From: NORP110 sp051251595
Lineage (GTDB): Bacteria > Pseudomonadota > Alphaproteobacteria > Rhodobacterales > Rhodobacteraceae
Reading direction: 5' to 3'
Assembly (NCBI GenBank): GCA_051251595.1
Contig: JBPOFA010000002.1
Location: 310,001-374,000 of the forward strand
Length of the DNA stretch: 64,000 bases
The position numbers and the translations under genes were made by a program. Every line of letters starts with the position of its first letter. The stretch's first letter is position 1. The notes under the pieces were generated by a model that did not search any database, had not been told where the DNA came from, and saw only the letters and a list, made by a program, of their open reading frames with translations. This document shows positions 45,215 through 53,853 of the stretch, piece after piece.

Positions 45215-46291
45215 ATGACCAAGTTTCGTATCGTGGGGATCAGTTTTGACCACATGCATATGGGGGATTTGCTGCGGTTGGTGGCAGAGCACCCAAATGC
45301 CGAAATCGTCGGGATTTTTGACCCAGACCCAAGCCGGATGCAAAGCGCGATTGAAAATTTCGGCATTTCAGCGGATCAGGTGTTCACCGATTTTGACGCT
45401 TGTCTGCAGGCGAGCGCGGCCGATCTGGCCATTTTGTGCTCTGCCCCGGCGCTGCATGCGGAATATACCGAAAGGCTGGCCGCCTATGGCACCCATGTCT
45501 TTGTTGAAAAGCCTTTCGCCGCCTCGGCGGAGGATGCGCGACGGATGATTGCCGCGATGGCCCCGACAAACCGATTGCTTGCTGTCAACTGGCCCCTCGC
45601 CTGGGTCGAAAGCCATGTCACTGCGAAACGTCTGATAAACGAAGGCGCGATCGGCGATTTGCGCGAAGTGCATTTTTACGACGGGAACCGGGGGCCGCTG
45701 TTTCATCTGGCCGACAAGGAAGAGGTTTCACCCCAAGAGGTTGAGCGTCAAAAGCCGGACTCTTGGTGGTACAAGAAGTCCTCTGGCGGGGGCAGTTTGT
45801 TGGACTATCTGGGATATGGCGCGACTCTTGGCACCTGGTACATGGATGGCAAAGCGCCGCTGGAAGTCACCTGCACGACTGACCAGACCGCAGGGATCGA
45901 GGTGGATCAACACGCGATCACGGTTTGTCGCTATGACCATGGCTTGTCCAAAATGGAGACCAGATGGGGGACCTTCACCGACCCTTGGACGATACAGCCA
46001 CAGCCGGTATGCGGTTTTGTTTTTGTCGGCACCGATGGAACAATCTCTAGTCCGGATTACGCGGATCACGTGACCTTGCAAACCCGTGAGACCCCGGAAC
46101 CAACAGCGGTGCCTGTCGATCCCCTGCCAGTTGGGGGCCGTAACGCGATTGAATACGTCCTAAGCTGCATTGAAACCGGCACGGCAATTTCCGGGCCGTT
46201 GGACCCGGCGGTGAGCTTGGTCGGGCAACGCATTGTGGATACAGCGGCGAAAGCGGCGGCGGAAAAACGTACCTTGGCGCTTTTGCCATGA
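45215..46291 (+). CDS. Gfo/Idh/MocA family oxidoreductase
   Basis: This 358-residue member has a modified N-terminus, FRIVGISFDHMHMGDLLRL, where the usual GxGxxG is absent (GISFDH), so its cofactor binding may be unusual or lost. The EKP motif is present (VFVEKPFAAS), and the second domain has KKSSGGGSLLDYLGYGATLGTWY in place of the usual GGG-xxD-xGxH block. It overlaps the third paralog (46288) by 4 bases. It could be a dehydrogenase, or a partner subunit for the next gene product. Confidence 0.87.
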   Translation: MTKFRIVGISFDHMHMGDLLRLVAEHPNAEIVGIFDPDPSRMQSAIENFGISADQVFTDFDACLQASAADLAILCSAPALHAEYTERLAAYGTHVFVEKPFAASAEDARRMIAAMAPTNRLLAVNWPLAWVESHVTAKRLINEGAIGDLREVHFYDGNRGPLFHLADKEEVSPQEVERQKPDSWWYKKSSGGGSLLDYLGYGATLGTWYMDGKAPLEVTCTTDQTAGIEVDQHAITVCRYDHGLSKMETRWGTFTDPWTIQPQPVCGFVFVGTDGTISSPDYADHVTLQTRETPEPTAVPVDPLPVGGRNAIEYVLSCIETGTAISGPLDPAVSLVGQRIVDTAAKAAAEKRTLALLP

Positions 46292-47403
46292 GCCAGGACA
46301 GCCCGGATCCGGATACCTACGCGCTGCGCGCGCCCGAAGTGGCAGAGATTGAGGCGCCGATCCTGGACTACAAGCCGCCTGCCCCGAAATCCTACAGCCC
46401 TAATATCGGCGTCATCGGTGCCGGGGGAATTGTGCCCAGCCATCTACAGGCCTACCGCGACGCGGGTTGGACCGTTTCCACGATTTGCAATCGCACGCTG
46501 TCACGCGCGCAAGACCGCGCGGATGAGTTCTATCCCGACGCGCATGTGACCGACCGCTATCAGGAGGTGTTGGAAGACAGCTCTATCGACGTGGTCGATA
46601 TCACCCCGCACCCGGCCGAACGCTTGCCAATGATAGAGGCGGCCCTGAAGGCCGGGAAACATGTGCTGTCGCAAAAGCCGTTCGTGCTGGATCTGGCCGA
46701 CGGGCAGCGGCTGGTCGATTTGGCTGCTAAGACGGGCTGCAAACTGGCCGTGAACCAGAATGGCCGATGGTCGCCGCATATGGCCTGGATGCGACAGGCT
46801 GTGCGGGCGGGTTTGATTGGCGATGTGCTTAGCGCACATGTCGCGGTCCATTGGGACCACAGTTGGATTGCGGGCACCGAATTTGAAAAGATAGAGGACG
46901 TGATCCTTTATGATTTCGGCATTCACTGGTTTGACTTCATTAACAGCCTTGTGCCCGGGCGTGCGCAAAGTGTTTATGCCTCTTCTACACGCGGGATTGG
47001 GCAAAAGGCCGACGCCCCGCTTTTTGCGCAGGCACAGCTGCGTCTGGACCGGGGACAAGCGTCTTTGGTGTTTGACGGCGGCACGCCATTTGGCCCCAAG
47101 GACACAACCTATATCGCCGGGACCAAAGGCAGTTTGGTCAGCGAGGGGCCGGATCTTGGCCAGCAGGTTGTAACCCTGACAACGGAGGCAGGGCGCGCCG
47201 TGCCGGTCTTGGAAGGCACCTGGTTCAATGACGGGTTTCGCGGCGCAATGGGGGCGTTGCTGGTGGCGATTGGTGAAGATTCTGAACCTGAAAACGGGGC
47301 CGCTGAAAACCTGAAAAGCCTTGCCCTTGCATTTGCCGCGATTGAGTCGCGCCGCGTTGGCACAGAAATTCGTGTGGGTCAGGCAACGCAGGTCAAAATT
47401 TGA
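46288..47403 (+). CDS. Gfo/Idh/MocA family oxidoreductase
   Basis: The 371-residue protein has an N-terminal 40-residue extension before the Rossmann motif VIGAGGIVPSHLQAY. The variant QKP (LSQKPFVLD) stands where EKP is usual, and YDFGIHWFDFINSL is the catalytic Asp/His block. It is the last gene of the first transporter operon. Together with the two other paralogs it suggests several redox steps on a polyol ring. Confidence 0.9.
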   Translation: MSQDSPDPDTYALRAPEVAEIEAPILDYKPPAPKSYSPNIGVIGAGGIVPSHLQAYRDAGWTVSTICNRTLSRAQDRADEFYPDAHVTDRYQEVLEDSSIDVVDITPHPAERLPMIEAALKAGKHVLSQKPFVLDLADGQRLVDLAAKTGCKLAVNQNGRWSPHMAWMRQAVRAGLIGDVLSAHVAVHWDHSWIAGTEFEKIEDVILYDFGIHWFDFINSLVPGRAQSVYASSTRGIGQKADAPLFAQAQLRLDRGQASLVFDGGTPFGPKDTTYIAGTKGSLVSEGPDLGQQVVTLTTEAGRAVPVLEGTWFNDGFRGAMGALLVAIGEDSEPENGAAENLKSLALAFAAIESRRVGTEIRVGQATQVKI

Positions 47404-47423
47404 CTTGATTGGATTTGATGTAA

Positions 47424-47488
47424 TTTTGCGAAATCATGCAAAAACAAGTAATTAAATTGCGACTTTGATGTATGAAATTTTAGTTTCA
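47424..47488. promoter_or_regulatory. Two dyads upstream of the second ABC operon (regulator site candidates)
   Basis: TTTTGC/GCAAAA (47424-47443) and TGAAA-N6-TTTCA (47473-47488) lie in the 188-base gap before the second binding-protein gene. The second has the GAAA-N6-TTTC form, close to the GGAA-N6-TTCC sites reported for RpiR-family IolR. An RpiR gene closes this operon region. Confidence 0.45.
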
Positions 47489-47591
47489 ACGGTTGATTAA
47501 TGAAATAAACTTTGCGACGCTGCATCTATGGGATCATTTGATCCACCGCGCTGGCCCTTCGGGACGGCGCTATTTCTTGGGAGGAAATAAG

Positions 47592-48533
47592 ATGAAAAAC
47601 GGACTAGGACGGCTGTTCCTGGCCGCAGCGACGGCGATTGCTTTGCCCTTTACCGCTGCTCAGGCACAGGAAGATACTTACTACTGGATTTCTCATGGTT
47701 CACCGGCAGATCCGGTTTGGACGTATTTCCTTGCCGGGGCCGAACAATGGGCCAATGACACCGGTAAGACTGTGAATACATCTTTCCACAGCGGTGACGT
47801 CCCTTCGCATCAGGAAGCGGTACGTGCAGCGATCGCGGCGGGCGCAACGGGCATCGTCACTTCCAGCCCGGATCCGGGAAGCCTGGTAGAGGTGGCCGCC
47901 GAGGCAAATGCGGCAAATATCCCGATCATTAATATGAACACCCCCGACCCTTCCGCAAGTTTTGACGCCTATGTGGGCGGTGATCTGGTGGTCTATGGCG
48001 CGGCTTGGGCACAATACCTTGTGGACAACAACCTTGTTGAATCCGGCGATTTCGTCTGGATGCCTGTCGAGGTTCCAGGCGCGACCTATGGCGTGCAAGA
48101 AGAACAGGGTATCGCCAGTGTTTTCGAACCTCTGGGGATCACCTGGGAGGTCACAGACGCCACATTGGATCAGGGTGAAATCATCACCCGCATGTCAGAC
48201 TATCTGACGGCCAATGCAGGCAAGGTTGACGCGATTATCGGCCTTGGCGATTTGGTTACTGGCAGCATCAAACGGGTCTTTGACCAGGTTGGTCTACAGG
48301 CCGGCGACATCCCTGTCGTTGGATGGGGCAACTCGCTCGACACAACACAAGAAGTGTTGAACGGCTATGTGAATGCCGCGCAATGGCAAGATCCGCAGGC
48401 GACGTCCTATGTGGCGCTGTCCCTTGCTGCGATGGCTGCAAGCGGGATCCCACCCGGGTTTGATGTCATCACCGGTGCCCTATACGAAAAAGACACCGCG
48501 GGTGTCTACGACAAGATCCTGTCGGGGAACTAA
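47592..48533 (+). CDS. ABC-type sugar substrate-binding protein, second system
   Basis: The signal peptide (about residues 1-25, ending in TAAQAQ) precedes a peripla_BP_4-type binding protein with YYWISHGSPADPVWTYFLAG, GIVTSSPDPGSL and VDAIIGLGDLVTGS. Mature size is normal. ATG 47592 has GGAGG 7 bases upstream; the 33-codon extension is not credible. It differs in sequence from the first binding protein, so it probably binds a different or modified substrate. A hairpin follows the stop. Confidence 0.92.
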   Translation: MKNGLGRLFLAAATAIALPFTAAQAQEDTYYWISHGSPADPVWTYFLAGAEQWANDTGKTVNTSFHSGDVPSHQEAVRAAIAAGATGIVTSSPDPGSLVEVAAEANAANIPIINMNTPDPSASFDAYVGGDLVVYGAAWAQYLVDNNLVESGDFVWMPVEVPGATYGVQEEQGIASVFEPLGITWEVTDATLDQGEIITRMSDYLTANAGKVDAIIGLGDLVTGSIKRVFDQVGLQAGDIPVVGWGNSLDTTQEVLNGYVNAAQWQDPQATSYVALSLAAMAASGIPPGFDVITGALYEKDTAGVYDKILSGN

Positions 48534-48541
48534 TTCTCCCT

Positions 48542-48575
48542 GTGCATTCGCGGCTGTTTTTGGTCGCGGATGCAC
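48542..48575 (+). terminator. Intercistronic hairpin after the second binding-protein gene
   Basis: GTGCATTCGCG (48542-48552) pairs with CGCGGATGCAC (48565-48575), with one wobble. It sits 8 bases after the stop, a position equivalent to the hairpin in the first transporter operon. Confidence 0.65.
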
Positions 48576-48631
48576 TCTTTCGTCCGCAGTGCCGTGGACA
48601 CCAATTTCCAAAAATCTAGGGGGATCACCGC

Positions 48632-49618
48632 GTGAGCAGTGGATCAACTATTCGCAAATTGATTGCTAAACCCGAATTTGGGCCATTCATTCTTTTGTTT
48701 GTCGAAATCGTCGTGTTCTGGTCACTCAACCCGGCATTTTTATCGCCCCTTAACATTGGAAACACGTTGGTGTTTTCGGTTGAGCTTGGCCTGATCGCAC
48801 TGGCGATGACACTGTTGATGACATCGGGCGAATTCGACCTTTCCGTCGGATCAGTCTTTGGCTTCGCTCCGGTCATTATGTGGACCTTTTTCAATACAAA
48901 GATATTGCCGCTAGAGCTTGCCTTTTTGGTCGCTTTGTTGCTGGCAGCCTTTATCGGTTTTGTGAACGGTTGGTTCGTCACAAAACTCAAAATCCCGTCT
49001 TTTCTGGTGACGCTTGGCATGTTGCTTGTGGTGCGTGGCTCTGCCCTGTTTATCACCAGCGGATTTCCGCAACGGACATGGAATGCGCAGGACCTTTGGC
49101 TGTCCAAAATTCTGGTCGGCAGTTTTTATATCGGGCCGTTGCGCATTTATGCATCCCTGTTTTGGTTCATCGCGGCCGCGCTTGTCCTGCATTTCCTGCT
49201 GACCCAGACCCGCACCGGGAACTGGATACAGGCGGCGGGTGGCAATCCAAACGCCGCGCGGGCCCGTGGGGTGAACGTGGTCAAAACCAAAATCGGATTG
49301 TTCATGATTTCATCCACTATGGCAGCCTTTGCCGGTGTGATCAGTTCGATCCGTACATCTGCGGCCAATCCAAACAGCGGCACCGGGTATGAGCTCGAGG
49401 TGATCGCGATGGTCGTAATCGGCGGCACGGCGCTGGCCGGTGGCAGAGGCACAATCATCGGCACGGTCCTTGGCGTGTTTATCCTCAGGATCATGCGCAA
49501 CGGGATTGTTCTGATCGGGGTGCCTGGACTGGCCTATAATATCTTTATTGGGGCGATCATTCTGGGAATGATGGCGCTGCATTCGTGGCTGGAACGTCGC
49601 AACCATTCAGGAGACTGA
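48632..49618 (+). CDS. Sugar ABC transporter permease, second system
   Basis: The 328-residue RbsC/FrcC-like permease has about nine to ten membrane helices. It carries LIALAMTLLMTSGEFDLSVG, where Glu replaces the usual Gly-Ile before DLSVG, and AMVVIGGTALAGGRGTIIG near the C-terminus. It is the only permease of this system, so it should act as a homodimer. The ATPase gene begins 1 base after its stop. Confidence 0.92.
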   Translation: MSSGSTIRKLIAKPEFGPFILLFVEIVVFWSLNPAFLSPLNIGNTLVFSVELGLIALAMTLLMTSGEFDLSVGSVFGFAPVIMWTFFNTKILPLELAFLVALLLAAFIGFVNGWFVTKLKIPSFLVTLGMLLVVRGSALFITSGFPQRTWNAQDLWLSKILVGSFYIGPLRIYASLFWFIAAALVLHFLLTQTRTGNWIQAAGGNPNAARARGVNVVKTKIGLFMISSTMAAFAGVISSIRTSAANPNSGTGYELEVIAMVVIGGTALAGGRGTIIGTVLGVFILRIMRNGIVLIGVPGLAYNIFIGAIILGMMALHSWLERRNHSGD

Positions 49619-49619
49619 C

Positions 49620-50369
49620 ATGACCCAAGATCTGGTGCGCATGGTCGATATAAAGAAATCCTATGGCCGGGTTCAGGCGCTGAACGGGGTGAACCTGACT
49701 GTCAAGAAAGGCGAAATCGTTGGCCTTTTGGGCGATAACGGGGCTGGAAAATCCACGATGATCAAGGTTTTGTCCGGCGCTGTCAGTCTGACCAGCGGCG
49801 AAATCTTTATCAACGGCAACAAAGTCACGATGAAATCGACCACGGATGCCATCAACAATGGGATCGAAACGATCTATCAGGATTCCGCTTTGGTCACGCA
49901 GCTGTCGATCGCGCGCAACCTGTTTCTGGGGCGTGAGCCGGTCAAAGGCAGCGGGCCAATCAAGCGATTGGACCACGAAAAAATGGAACGCGTGACGCAG
50001 GAATTGATGCGTCAGGTCGGGATTACCAAAAACATCCCTGCCACGACGCCCATCTCTGCCTTGTCGGGGGGCGAACGTCAGGCCGTAGCGATTGCGCGTG
50101 CAATGCATTTTGACAGCGATTTGATCATTCTGGACGAGCCGACCAACAACCTTGGCGTGGCCGAAACCCAAGGCGTGCTGAACTTTGTGCGGCAGGCGCG
50201 GGATTCCGGGCATTCCTGTATTTTCATTGCGCATAACATCCACCACGTTTTTCAGGTGGTGGATCGGATTGTGGTGATGCGCCTTGGCGAAGTCGTGGCC
50301 GATGATATTGACCCCAAGACCACAACGGTCGAAAAGGTTGAAGCAATCATCACCGGGATGAGCCACTGA
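49620..50369 (+). CDS. Sugar ABC transporter ATP-binding protein (single NBD, FrcA-like)
   Basis: The 249-residue ATPase has one domain: Walker A GDNGAGKST near residues 38-46, signature LSGGERQ, Walker B IILDEPTNNLG and the switch His in CIFIAHNIHH. Single-NBD sugar ATPases of the FrcA type dimerise. It is paired with the preceding permease and binding protein. Confidence 0.93.
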   Translation: MTQDLVRMVDIKKSYGRVQALNGVNLTVKKGEIVGLLGDNGAGKSTMIKVLSGAVSLTSGEIFINGNKVTMKSTTDAINNGIETIYQDSALVTQLSIARNLFLGREPVKGSGPIKRLDHEKMERVTQELMRQVGITKNIPATTPISALSGGERQAVAIARAMHFDSDLIILDEPTNNLGVAETQGVLNFVRQARDSGHSCIFIAHNIHHVFQVVDRIVVMRLGEVVADDIDPKTTTVEKVEAIITGMSH

Positions 50370-50396
50370 TCCCGCATCGCAAAGGGCCTGAATTCT

Positions 50397-51422
50397 ATGT
50401 CTGACAAACCACTGATCCTGTCTGCGCCCCATCCCCGCAGCATTGATATGATTTTCACCGATCAGGCGAAAAAGACCCTGTTTGATCGCTACGATGTCAA
50501 AGAGTTTGAACCGAACGACGTGGCCACCCTGCCCGGCGCGCTCTTGTCAAAGGTCCGTTATGTCTTGGGGCAACCAGCCATTCCGTCTGAAACATTGGCC
50601 AAGATGGATAATCTGCGGGCTGTCTTGAATGTTGAAAGCAACCTATATCCCAACATGCCCTACGAAACCCTGTTTCAGCGCGGCATCCATACGCTGACCA
50701 CGGGCGCTGTCTTTGCCCAGCCTGTGGCAGAGATTGGCCTTGGGTTCGCGCTTAGCCTTTTGCGCAACATATCCGGGGCGGATCAGGATTTTCGTCAAGG
50801 AAATGAGGCTTGGGGGTTTGAAGGCAACAAGACCGCGCGGCTTTTGTCGGGGGCGAATGTTGGTCTGATCGGATTTGGCGATTTGGGCCGCGCGTTGAAC
50901 CGCGTTCTTGAAGGGTTTCGCCCGAACACCAAAGTCTACGACCCTTGGCTGCCGCCATCGCTGATCCGCGAATATGGGGCGACTCCGACCGATTTGGATG
51001 ACGTTTTGCGCAGCTCTGATGTTGTGTTTTGCGTGGCGGCTGTGACGGGCGAAAACGAAGGGTTTTTGGACGCAACAGATTTTGCCAAAATGAAGCAGGG
51101 TTCCGCGTTTATTCTGCTAAGCCGCGCCGAGGTTGTGAATTTCCAAGACTTTATGGCCGCCATCCGATCGGGGCATATCGTTGCCGCCAGCGATGTCTAT
51201 CCCGAAGAGCCATTGGCCCTGGATCACCCTGCCCGATCATTGGATGGATTGTTGTTGTCCGCACACCGTGCTGGCGCCTTGAACATTGTTATGAAGCGCA
51301 TGGGCGATATGGTCTTGGAAGACATGGACCTGATGGACCGTGGGTTGCCGCCGCAAAGATGCAAGCGCGCGGAACGGGAAACGTCCAGTAAGATGCGCTC
51401 TAAACCCGTCGAGAAAACCTGA
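50397..51422 (+). CDS. D-2-hydroxyacid dehydrogenase family protein
   Basis: The NAD-binding domain has VGLIGFGDLGRALNRVL. The catalytic R-E-H triad is visible in LLSRAEVVN, DVYPEEPL and LSAHRAGAL. At 341 residues it is of normal size, with a polar C-terminal extension. It may reduce or oxidise an acid formed from the imported sugar. It follows the ATPase gene after 27 bases and ends 10 bases from the convergent RpiR gene. Confidence 0.87.
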   Translation: MSDKPLILSAPHPRSIDMIFTDQAKKTLFDRYDVKEFEPNDVATLPGALLSKVRYVLGQPAIPSETLAKMDNLRAVLNVESNLYPNMPYETLFQRGIHTLTTGAVFAQPVAEIGLGFALSLLRNISGADQDFRQGNEAWGFEGNKTARLLSGANVGLIGFGDLGRALNRVLEGFRPNTKVYDPWLPPSLIREYGATPTDLDDVLRSSDVVFCVAAVTGENEGFLDATDFAKMKQGSAFILLSRAEVVNFQDFMAAIRSGHIVAASDVYPEEPLALDHPARSLDGLLLSAHRAGALNIVMKRMGDMVLEDMDLMDRGLPPQRCKRAERETSSKMRSKPVEKT

Positions 51423-51432
51423 TATCTTGGGG

Positions 51433-52302
51433 TTAGGTTGCCCGGTGTCGCCCGGTGCTGACGATCAGGGTTTGCAACAAAACCATCGCGGGCACTTGCG
51501 AGCGGAAGTGCCCCAGACGCGCCTCTTTCACCAGTAGTCTATGTTGGGCAGGCTGCCACAACGGGCTGAGCTCATTGTCTGTAATGGCCAAGATTTTATG
51601 GCCCTGTTCCTGCGCGGCGGACACAATGTCCAATGTTTCGGGGGTGTAGTCATCAAAGGAAATGGCCAGCAGCACATCCTTTGGCCCCACGGATTGCAAT
51701 TGCGCATGCCGCATAGAGCCAAAGTTGTCGATGAGGAATGTCCGTTTGCCGACGGACGAAAAGCCGTAAAAGGCGTAAGAGGCAACGCCGAATGCGCCTC
51801 GATTGCCGATGATGTGAATGGCCTCTGCTTCTTTCAGCGCCTGCACGAATGGGCCGAGATCCGTTTGACCCTGCCCGTCGTGCAAATCCTGAACCAAACT
51901 GTTCAGGCTGCCGATGCCGGCCTGTGCCAGGATTTCTGCGATCCGCATCGGATCATCCAGATCCAGGTCAATCTCTGACGCATTGGGGTGGGTTTTGCCC
52001 AACAACCCGGCGCCGCCTTTGGGAAACTTTTGCCGCCCCACAAGACGCTGTTGAAAGACGGCCTGCAGGTCTGAAAACCGTTCAAAGCCAAGGGCTTGGG
52101 AAAATCGTGTCACGGCAGAGGGCGGCACAGAGGCCGCACGTGCGATTTCGACAATTGTCAGGATGGCGACATCTTCAGGGTGGTTCAAAAAGAACGCGGC
52201 CACATCCTGCAATCTGGGCGTGAGATCTATCTGCCGGGTTTTAAGAACCTCAACAAGTGCGGCGTAATCCGATATTTTTTCTTTGTCCTGACGGTCGGCC
52301 AT
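51433..52302 (-). CDS. RpiR-family regulator (HTH + SIS domain)
   Basis: An N-terminal RpiR helix-turn-helix (about residues 25-90; LTIVEIARAASVPPSAVTRFSQALGF) is followed by a SIS sugar-phosphate-binding domain (IHIIGNRGAFGVASYAF, LLAISFDDYTPETLDIV). It probably senses a phosphorylated or acidic sugar intermediate of the neighbouring operon. It is convergent with the dehydrogenase gene and divergent from an IclR gene. Confidence 0.9.
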   Translation of the reverse strand: MADRQDKEKISDYAALVEVLKTRQIDLTPRLQDVAAFFLNHPEDVAILTIVEIARAASVPPSAVTRFSQALGFERFSDLQAVFQQRLVGRQKFPKGGAGLLGKTHPNASEIDLDLDDPMRIAEILAQAGIGSLNSLVQDLHDGQGQTDLGPFVQALKEAEAIHIIGNRGAFGVASYAFYGFSSVGKRTFLIDNFGSMRHAQLQSVGPKDVLLAISFDDYTPETLDIVSAAQEQGHKILAITDNELSPLWQPAQHRLLVKEARLGHFRSQVPAMVLLQTLIVSTGRHRAT

Positions 52303-52423
52303 TTATGCCCTCAGTTTAGGGTGTCTCGCGTTTTGCGCGGTCCCAATGTTCAAATAACCCCGACGCGGTCAATCGTGATCCAAGGGACAGTTGCCCCAAG
52401 TTTTGCAGGATTGCACGTCGTAG

Positions 52424-52439
52424 GTTTTGTATGTAAAAC
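52424..52439. promoter_or_regulatory. Dyad GTTTT-N6-AAAAC between the RpiR and IclR genes
   Basis: The exact 5-base arms (52424-52428, 52435-52439) lie about 32-47 bases before the IclR start, where an autoregulatory IclR or RpiR site would be expected. Confidence 0.4.
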
Positions 52440-52470
52440 GCACGATAGCGTCAACAAGGATCACGCCACC

Positions 52471-53262
52471 GTGGATGAATCTCCGAACCATGCCGTCTAT
52501 TTCGTCCCTGGCCTTTATCGAGGGCTACGGGTGCTTGAAATTCTTGGGGCTGCGGATGACGCGATGTCCTTAAGTGATATTGCCCGCGCGATGGAGCTAA
52601 GCCGTTCTTCCGCATTTCGCTTGGTGTATACATTGCGGCAAATGGATTTCCTGAAAGAAGGGACCCAGAAAAACACCTATACTTTGGGCGCACGGGTTTT
52701 GAACCTTGGGTTTGCTTACCTCAATCAACAACCGATTACGTCGATTGCGCGGCCGCATTTGGCGCGGTTGCGGGATGAAACCGGCGTCAGCACACATCTC
52801 AGCGTGCTTGAGGGGCAAGACGTTTTGTATCTGGGCAGCCATCAGGCCCGCAGCGGCTACGTGTCCAATATGGTCACAGGCACCCGCACAGAGGCCTATG
52901 CCTCTGCCATTGGTTGGTGTTTGTTGAGCGGACATAGTGCAAAAGAATTGCGGGTTTTTTTTGAGGCGGTTGATCCGCAGCCCCTGACCGAGCACACGCC
53001 AACTTCGTTCGAAGCACTAAAGGCCCGCGTGGATGCCATCGCCACAGAGGGCTACATCATTTCACGCGGGTTCCGGCAACCGGGCGGGTCAAGCGTGTCG
53101 GTGCCCGTTTGGGATAATTCGGGCCAGGTTGTCGCGTGCGTCAACCTTTCTGGCCCCGATAGCGGGTTTGATTTCGGCCGGATGGACAGCTTCTATGTGC
53201 CTCAAACCCGTGCGACGGCCCTGCAGATTTCCCGGGAAATGGGGTATGCAGGACCTGCGTGA
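52471..53262 (+). CDS. IclR-family transcriptional regulator
   Basis: The N-terminal winged helix (YRGLRVLEILGAADDAMSLSDIARAMELSRSSAFRLVYTL, broken by position near residues 15-60) and the C-terminal IclR effector domain (STHLSVLEGQDVLYLG, SAIGWCLLSG, SVSVPVWDNSGQVVACVNLSG) are clear. It starts at GTG 52471, with AAGGA 10 bases upstream; no in-frame ATG is near. At 263 residues it is of normal length. It faces away from the RpiR gene and ends by the convergent STAS gene. Targets are probably the sugar island. Confidence 0.9.
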   Translation: MDESPNHAVYFVPGLYRGLRVLEILGAADDAMSLSDIARAMELSRSSAFRLVYTLRQMDFLKEGTQKNTYTLGARVLNLGFAYLNQQPITSIARPHLARLRDETGVSTHLSVLEGQDVLYLGSHQARSGYVSNMVTGTRTEAYASAIGWCLLSGHSAKELRVFFEAVDPQPLTEHTPTSFEALKARVDAIATEGYIISRGFRQPGGSSVSVPVWDNSGQVVACVNLSGPDSGFDFGRMDSFYVPQTRATALQISREMGYAGPA

Positions 53263-53272
53263 TCGGCATCCG

Positions 53273-53644
53273 TTAGTCCGGATTGCTCAACCAAGCCTCG
53301 GCGCTGCTGACATCGTTCAATTCAAAGCTTTTGATTTTGAGCCCGGGCATCAGAGCCCCCTCAATTTCAGCAGCAGTTCTGATCCAGCCCTCGTCGGCAA
53401 GCAGGGCACAATGTGAAAAACACCCGAGCAGTTTGAACAGTTTTGGCAATTGTCCAAATTCCACGCCAATGGCGGCCAAACTTGGCATTTGGAAATCCGT
53501 GATTGTGTAAAGCATCTGGCCGTCCTTCATGCCTTCAGACTTTTCCAACAACTCTTCCAACAATGACCTCATGGCTTCCGCATCAAGGCTACCGTTCAGT
53601 TCAATATCCAGGCGGTTCGAAGAAGGTTTCGAAATCTTGTACAT
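53273..53644 (-). CDS. SpoIIAA-like (STAS-fold) protein
   Basis: The 123-residue protein fits the SpoIIAA-like/STAS fold: a first strand LDIELNGSLDAEAMRSLLEEL, then MLYTITDFQMPSLAAIGVEF and a C-terminal FELNDVSSAEAWLS. ATG 53644 (MYKISKPS) has AAAGGAG upstream; the 62-codon extension to 53830 is rejected. No kinase or phosphatase partner lies nearby. A perfect FNR-type box about 55-70 bases upstream suggests oxygen-dependent expression. Confidence 0.8.
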   Translation of the reverse strand: MYKISKPSSNRLDIELNGSLDAEAMRSLLEELLEKSEGMKDGQMLYTITDFQMPSLAAIGVEFGQLPKLFKLLGCFSHCALLADEGWIRTAAEIEGALMPGLKIKSFELNDVSSAEAWLSNPD

Positions 53645-53699
53645 TGGGTCGTCTCCTTTGCGTGTATGCACTCTTTTAGCATGCTTGCGCGGGGTGGCG

Positions 53700-53713
53700 T
53701 TGATATCGATCAA
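53700..53713. promoter_or_regulatory. Perfect FNR/FnrL box TTGATATCGATCAA
   Basis: TTGAT-ATCG-ATCAA is the full FNR consensus (TTGAT-N4-ATCAA). It is 56-69 bases upstream of the STAS-like start on the minus strand and about 140 bases upstream of crtY on the plus strand. Confidence 0.75.
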
Positions 53714-53853
53714 AAATCTGTTGGTAAAACTGTTGGTGAGCGTCCCGCCTTTGTGAAAAAGGTTGCGTGTCGTGTCTTTGACTTCGGGCGGAATGGCCCT
53801 AGTGTTTGAGAGGATAAGCGTCCCATTCAAGCGGCGCGTTTGGTGGGGTGCAG

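Noticed and set aside
53645..53853. PpsR-type TGT-N12-ACA sites before crtY
   Set aside because: I looked for the photosynthesis-type repressor motif upstream of the carotenoid genes and did not find a matching pair.
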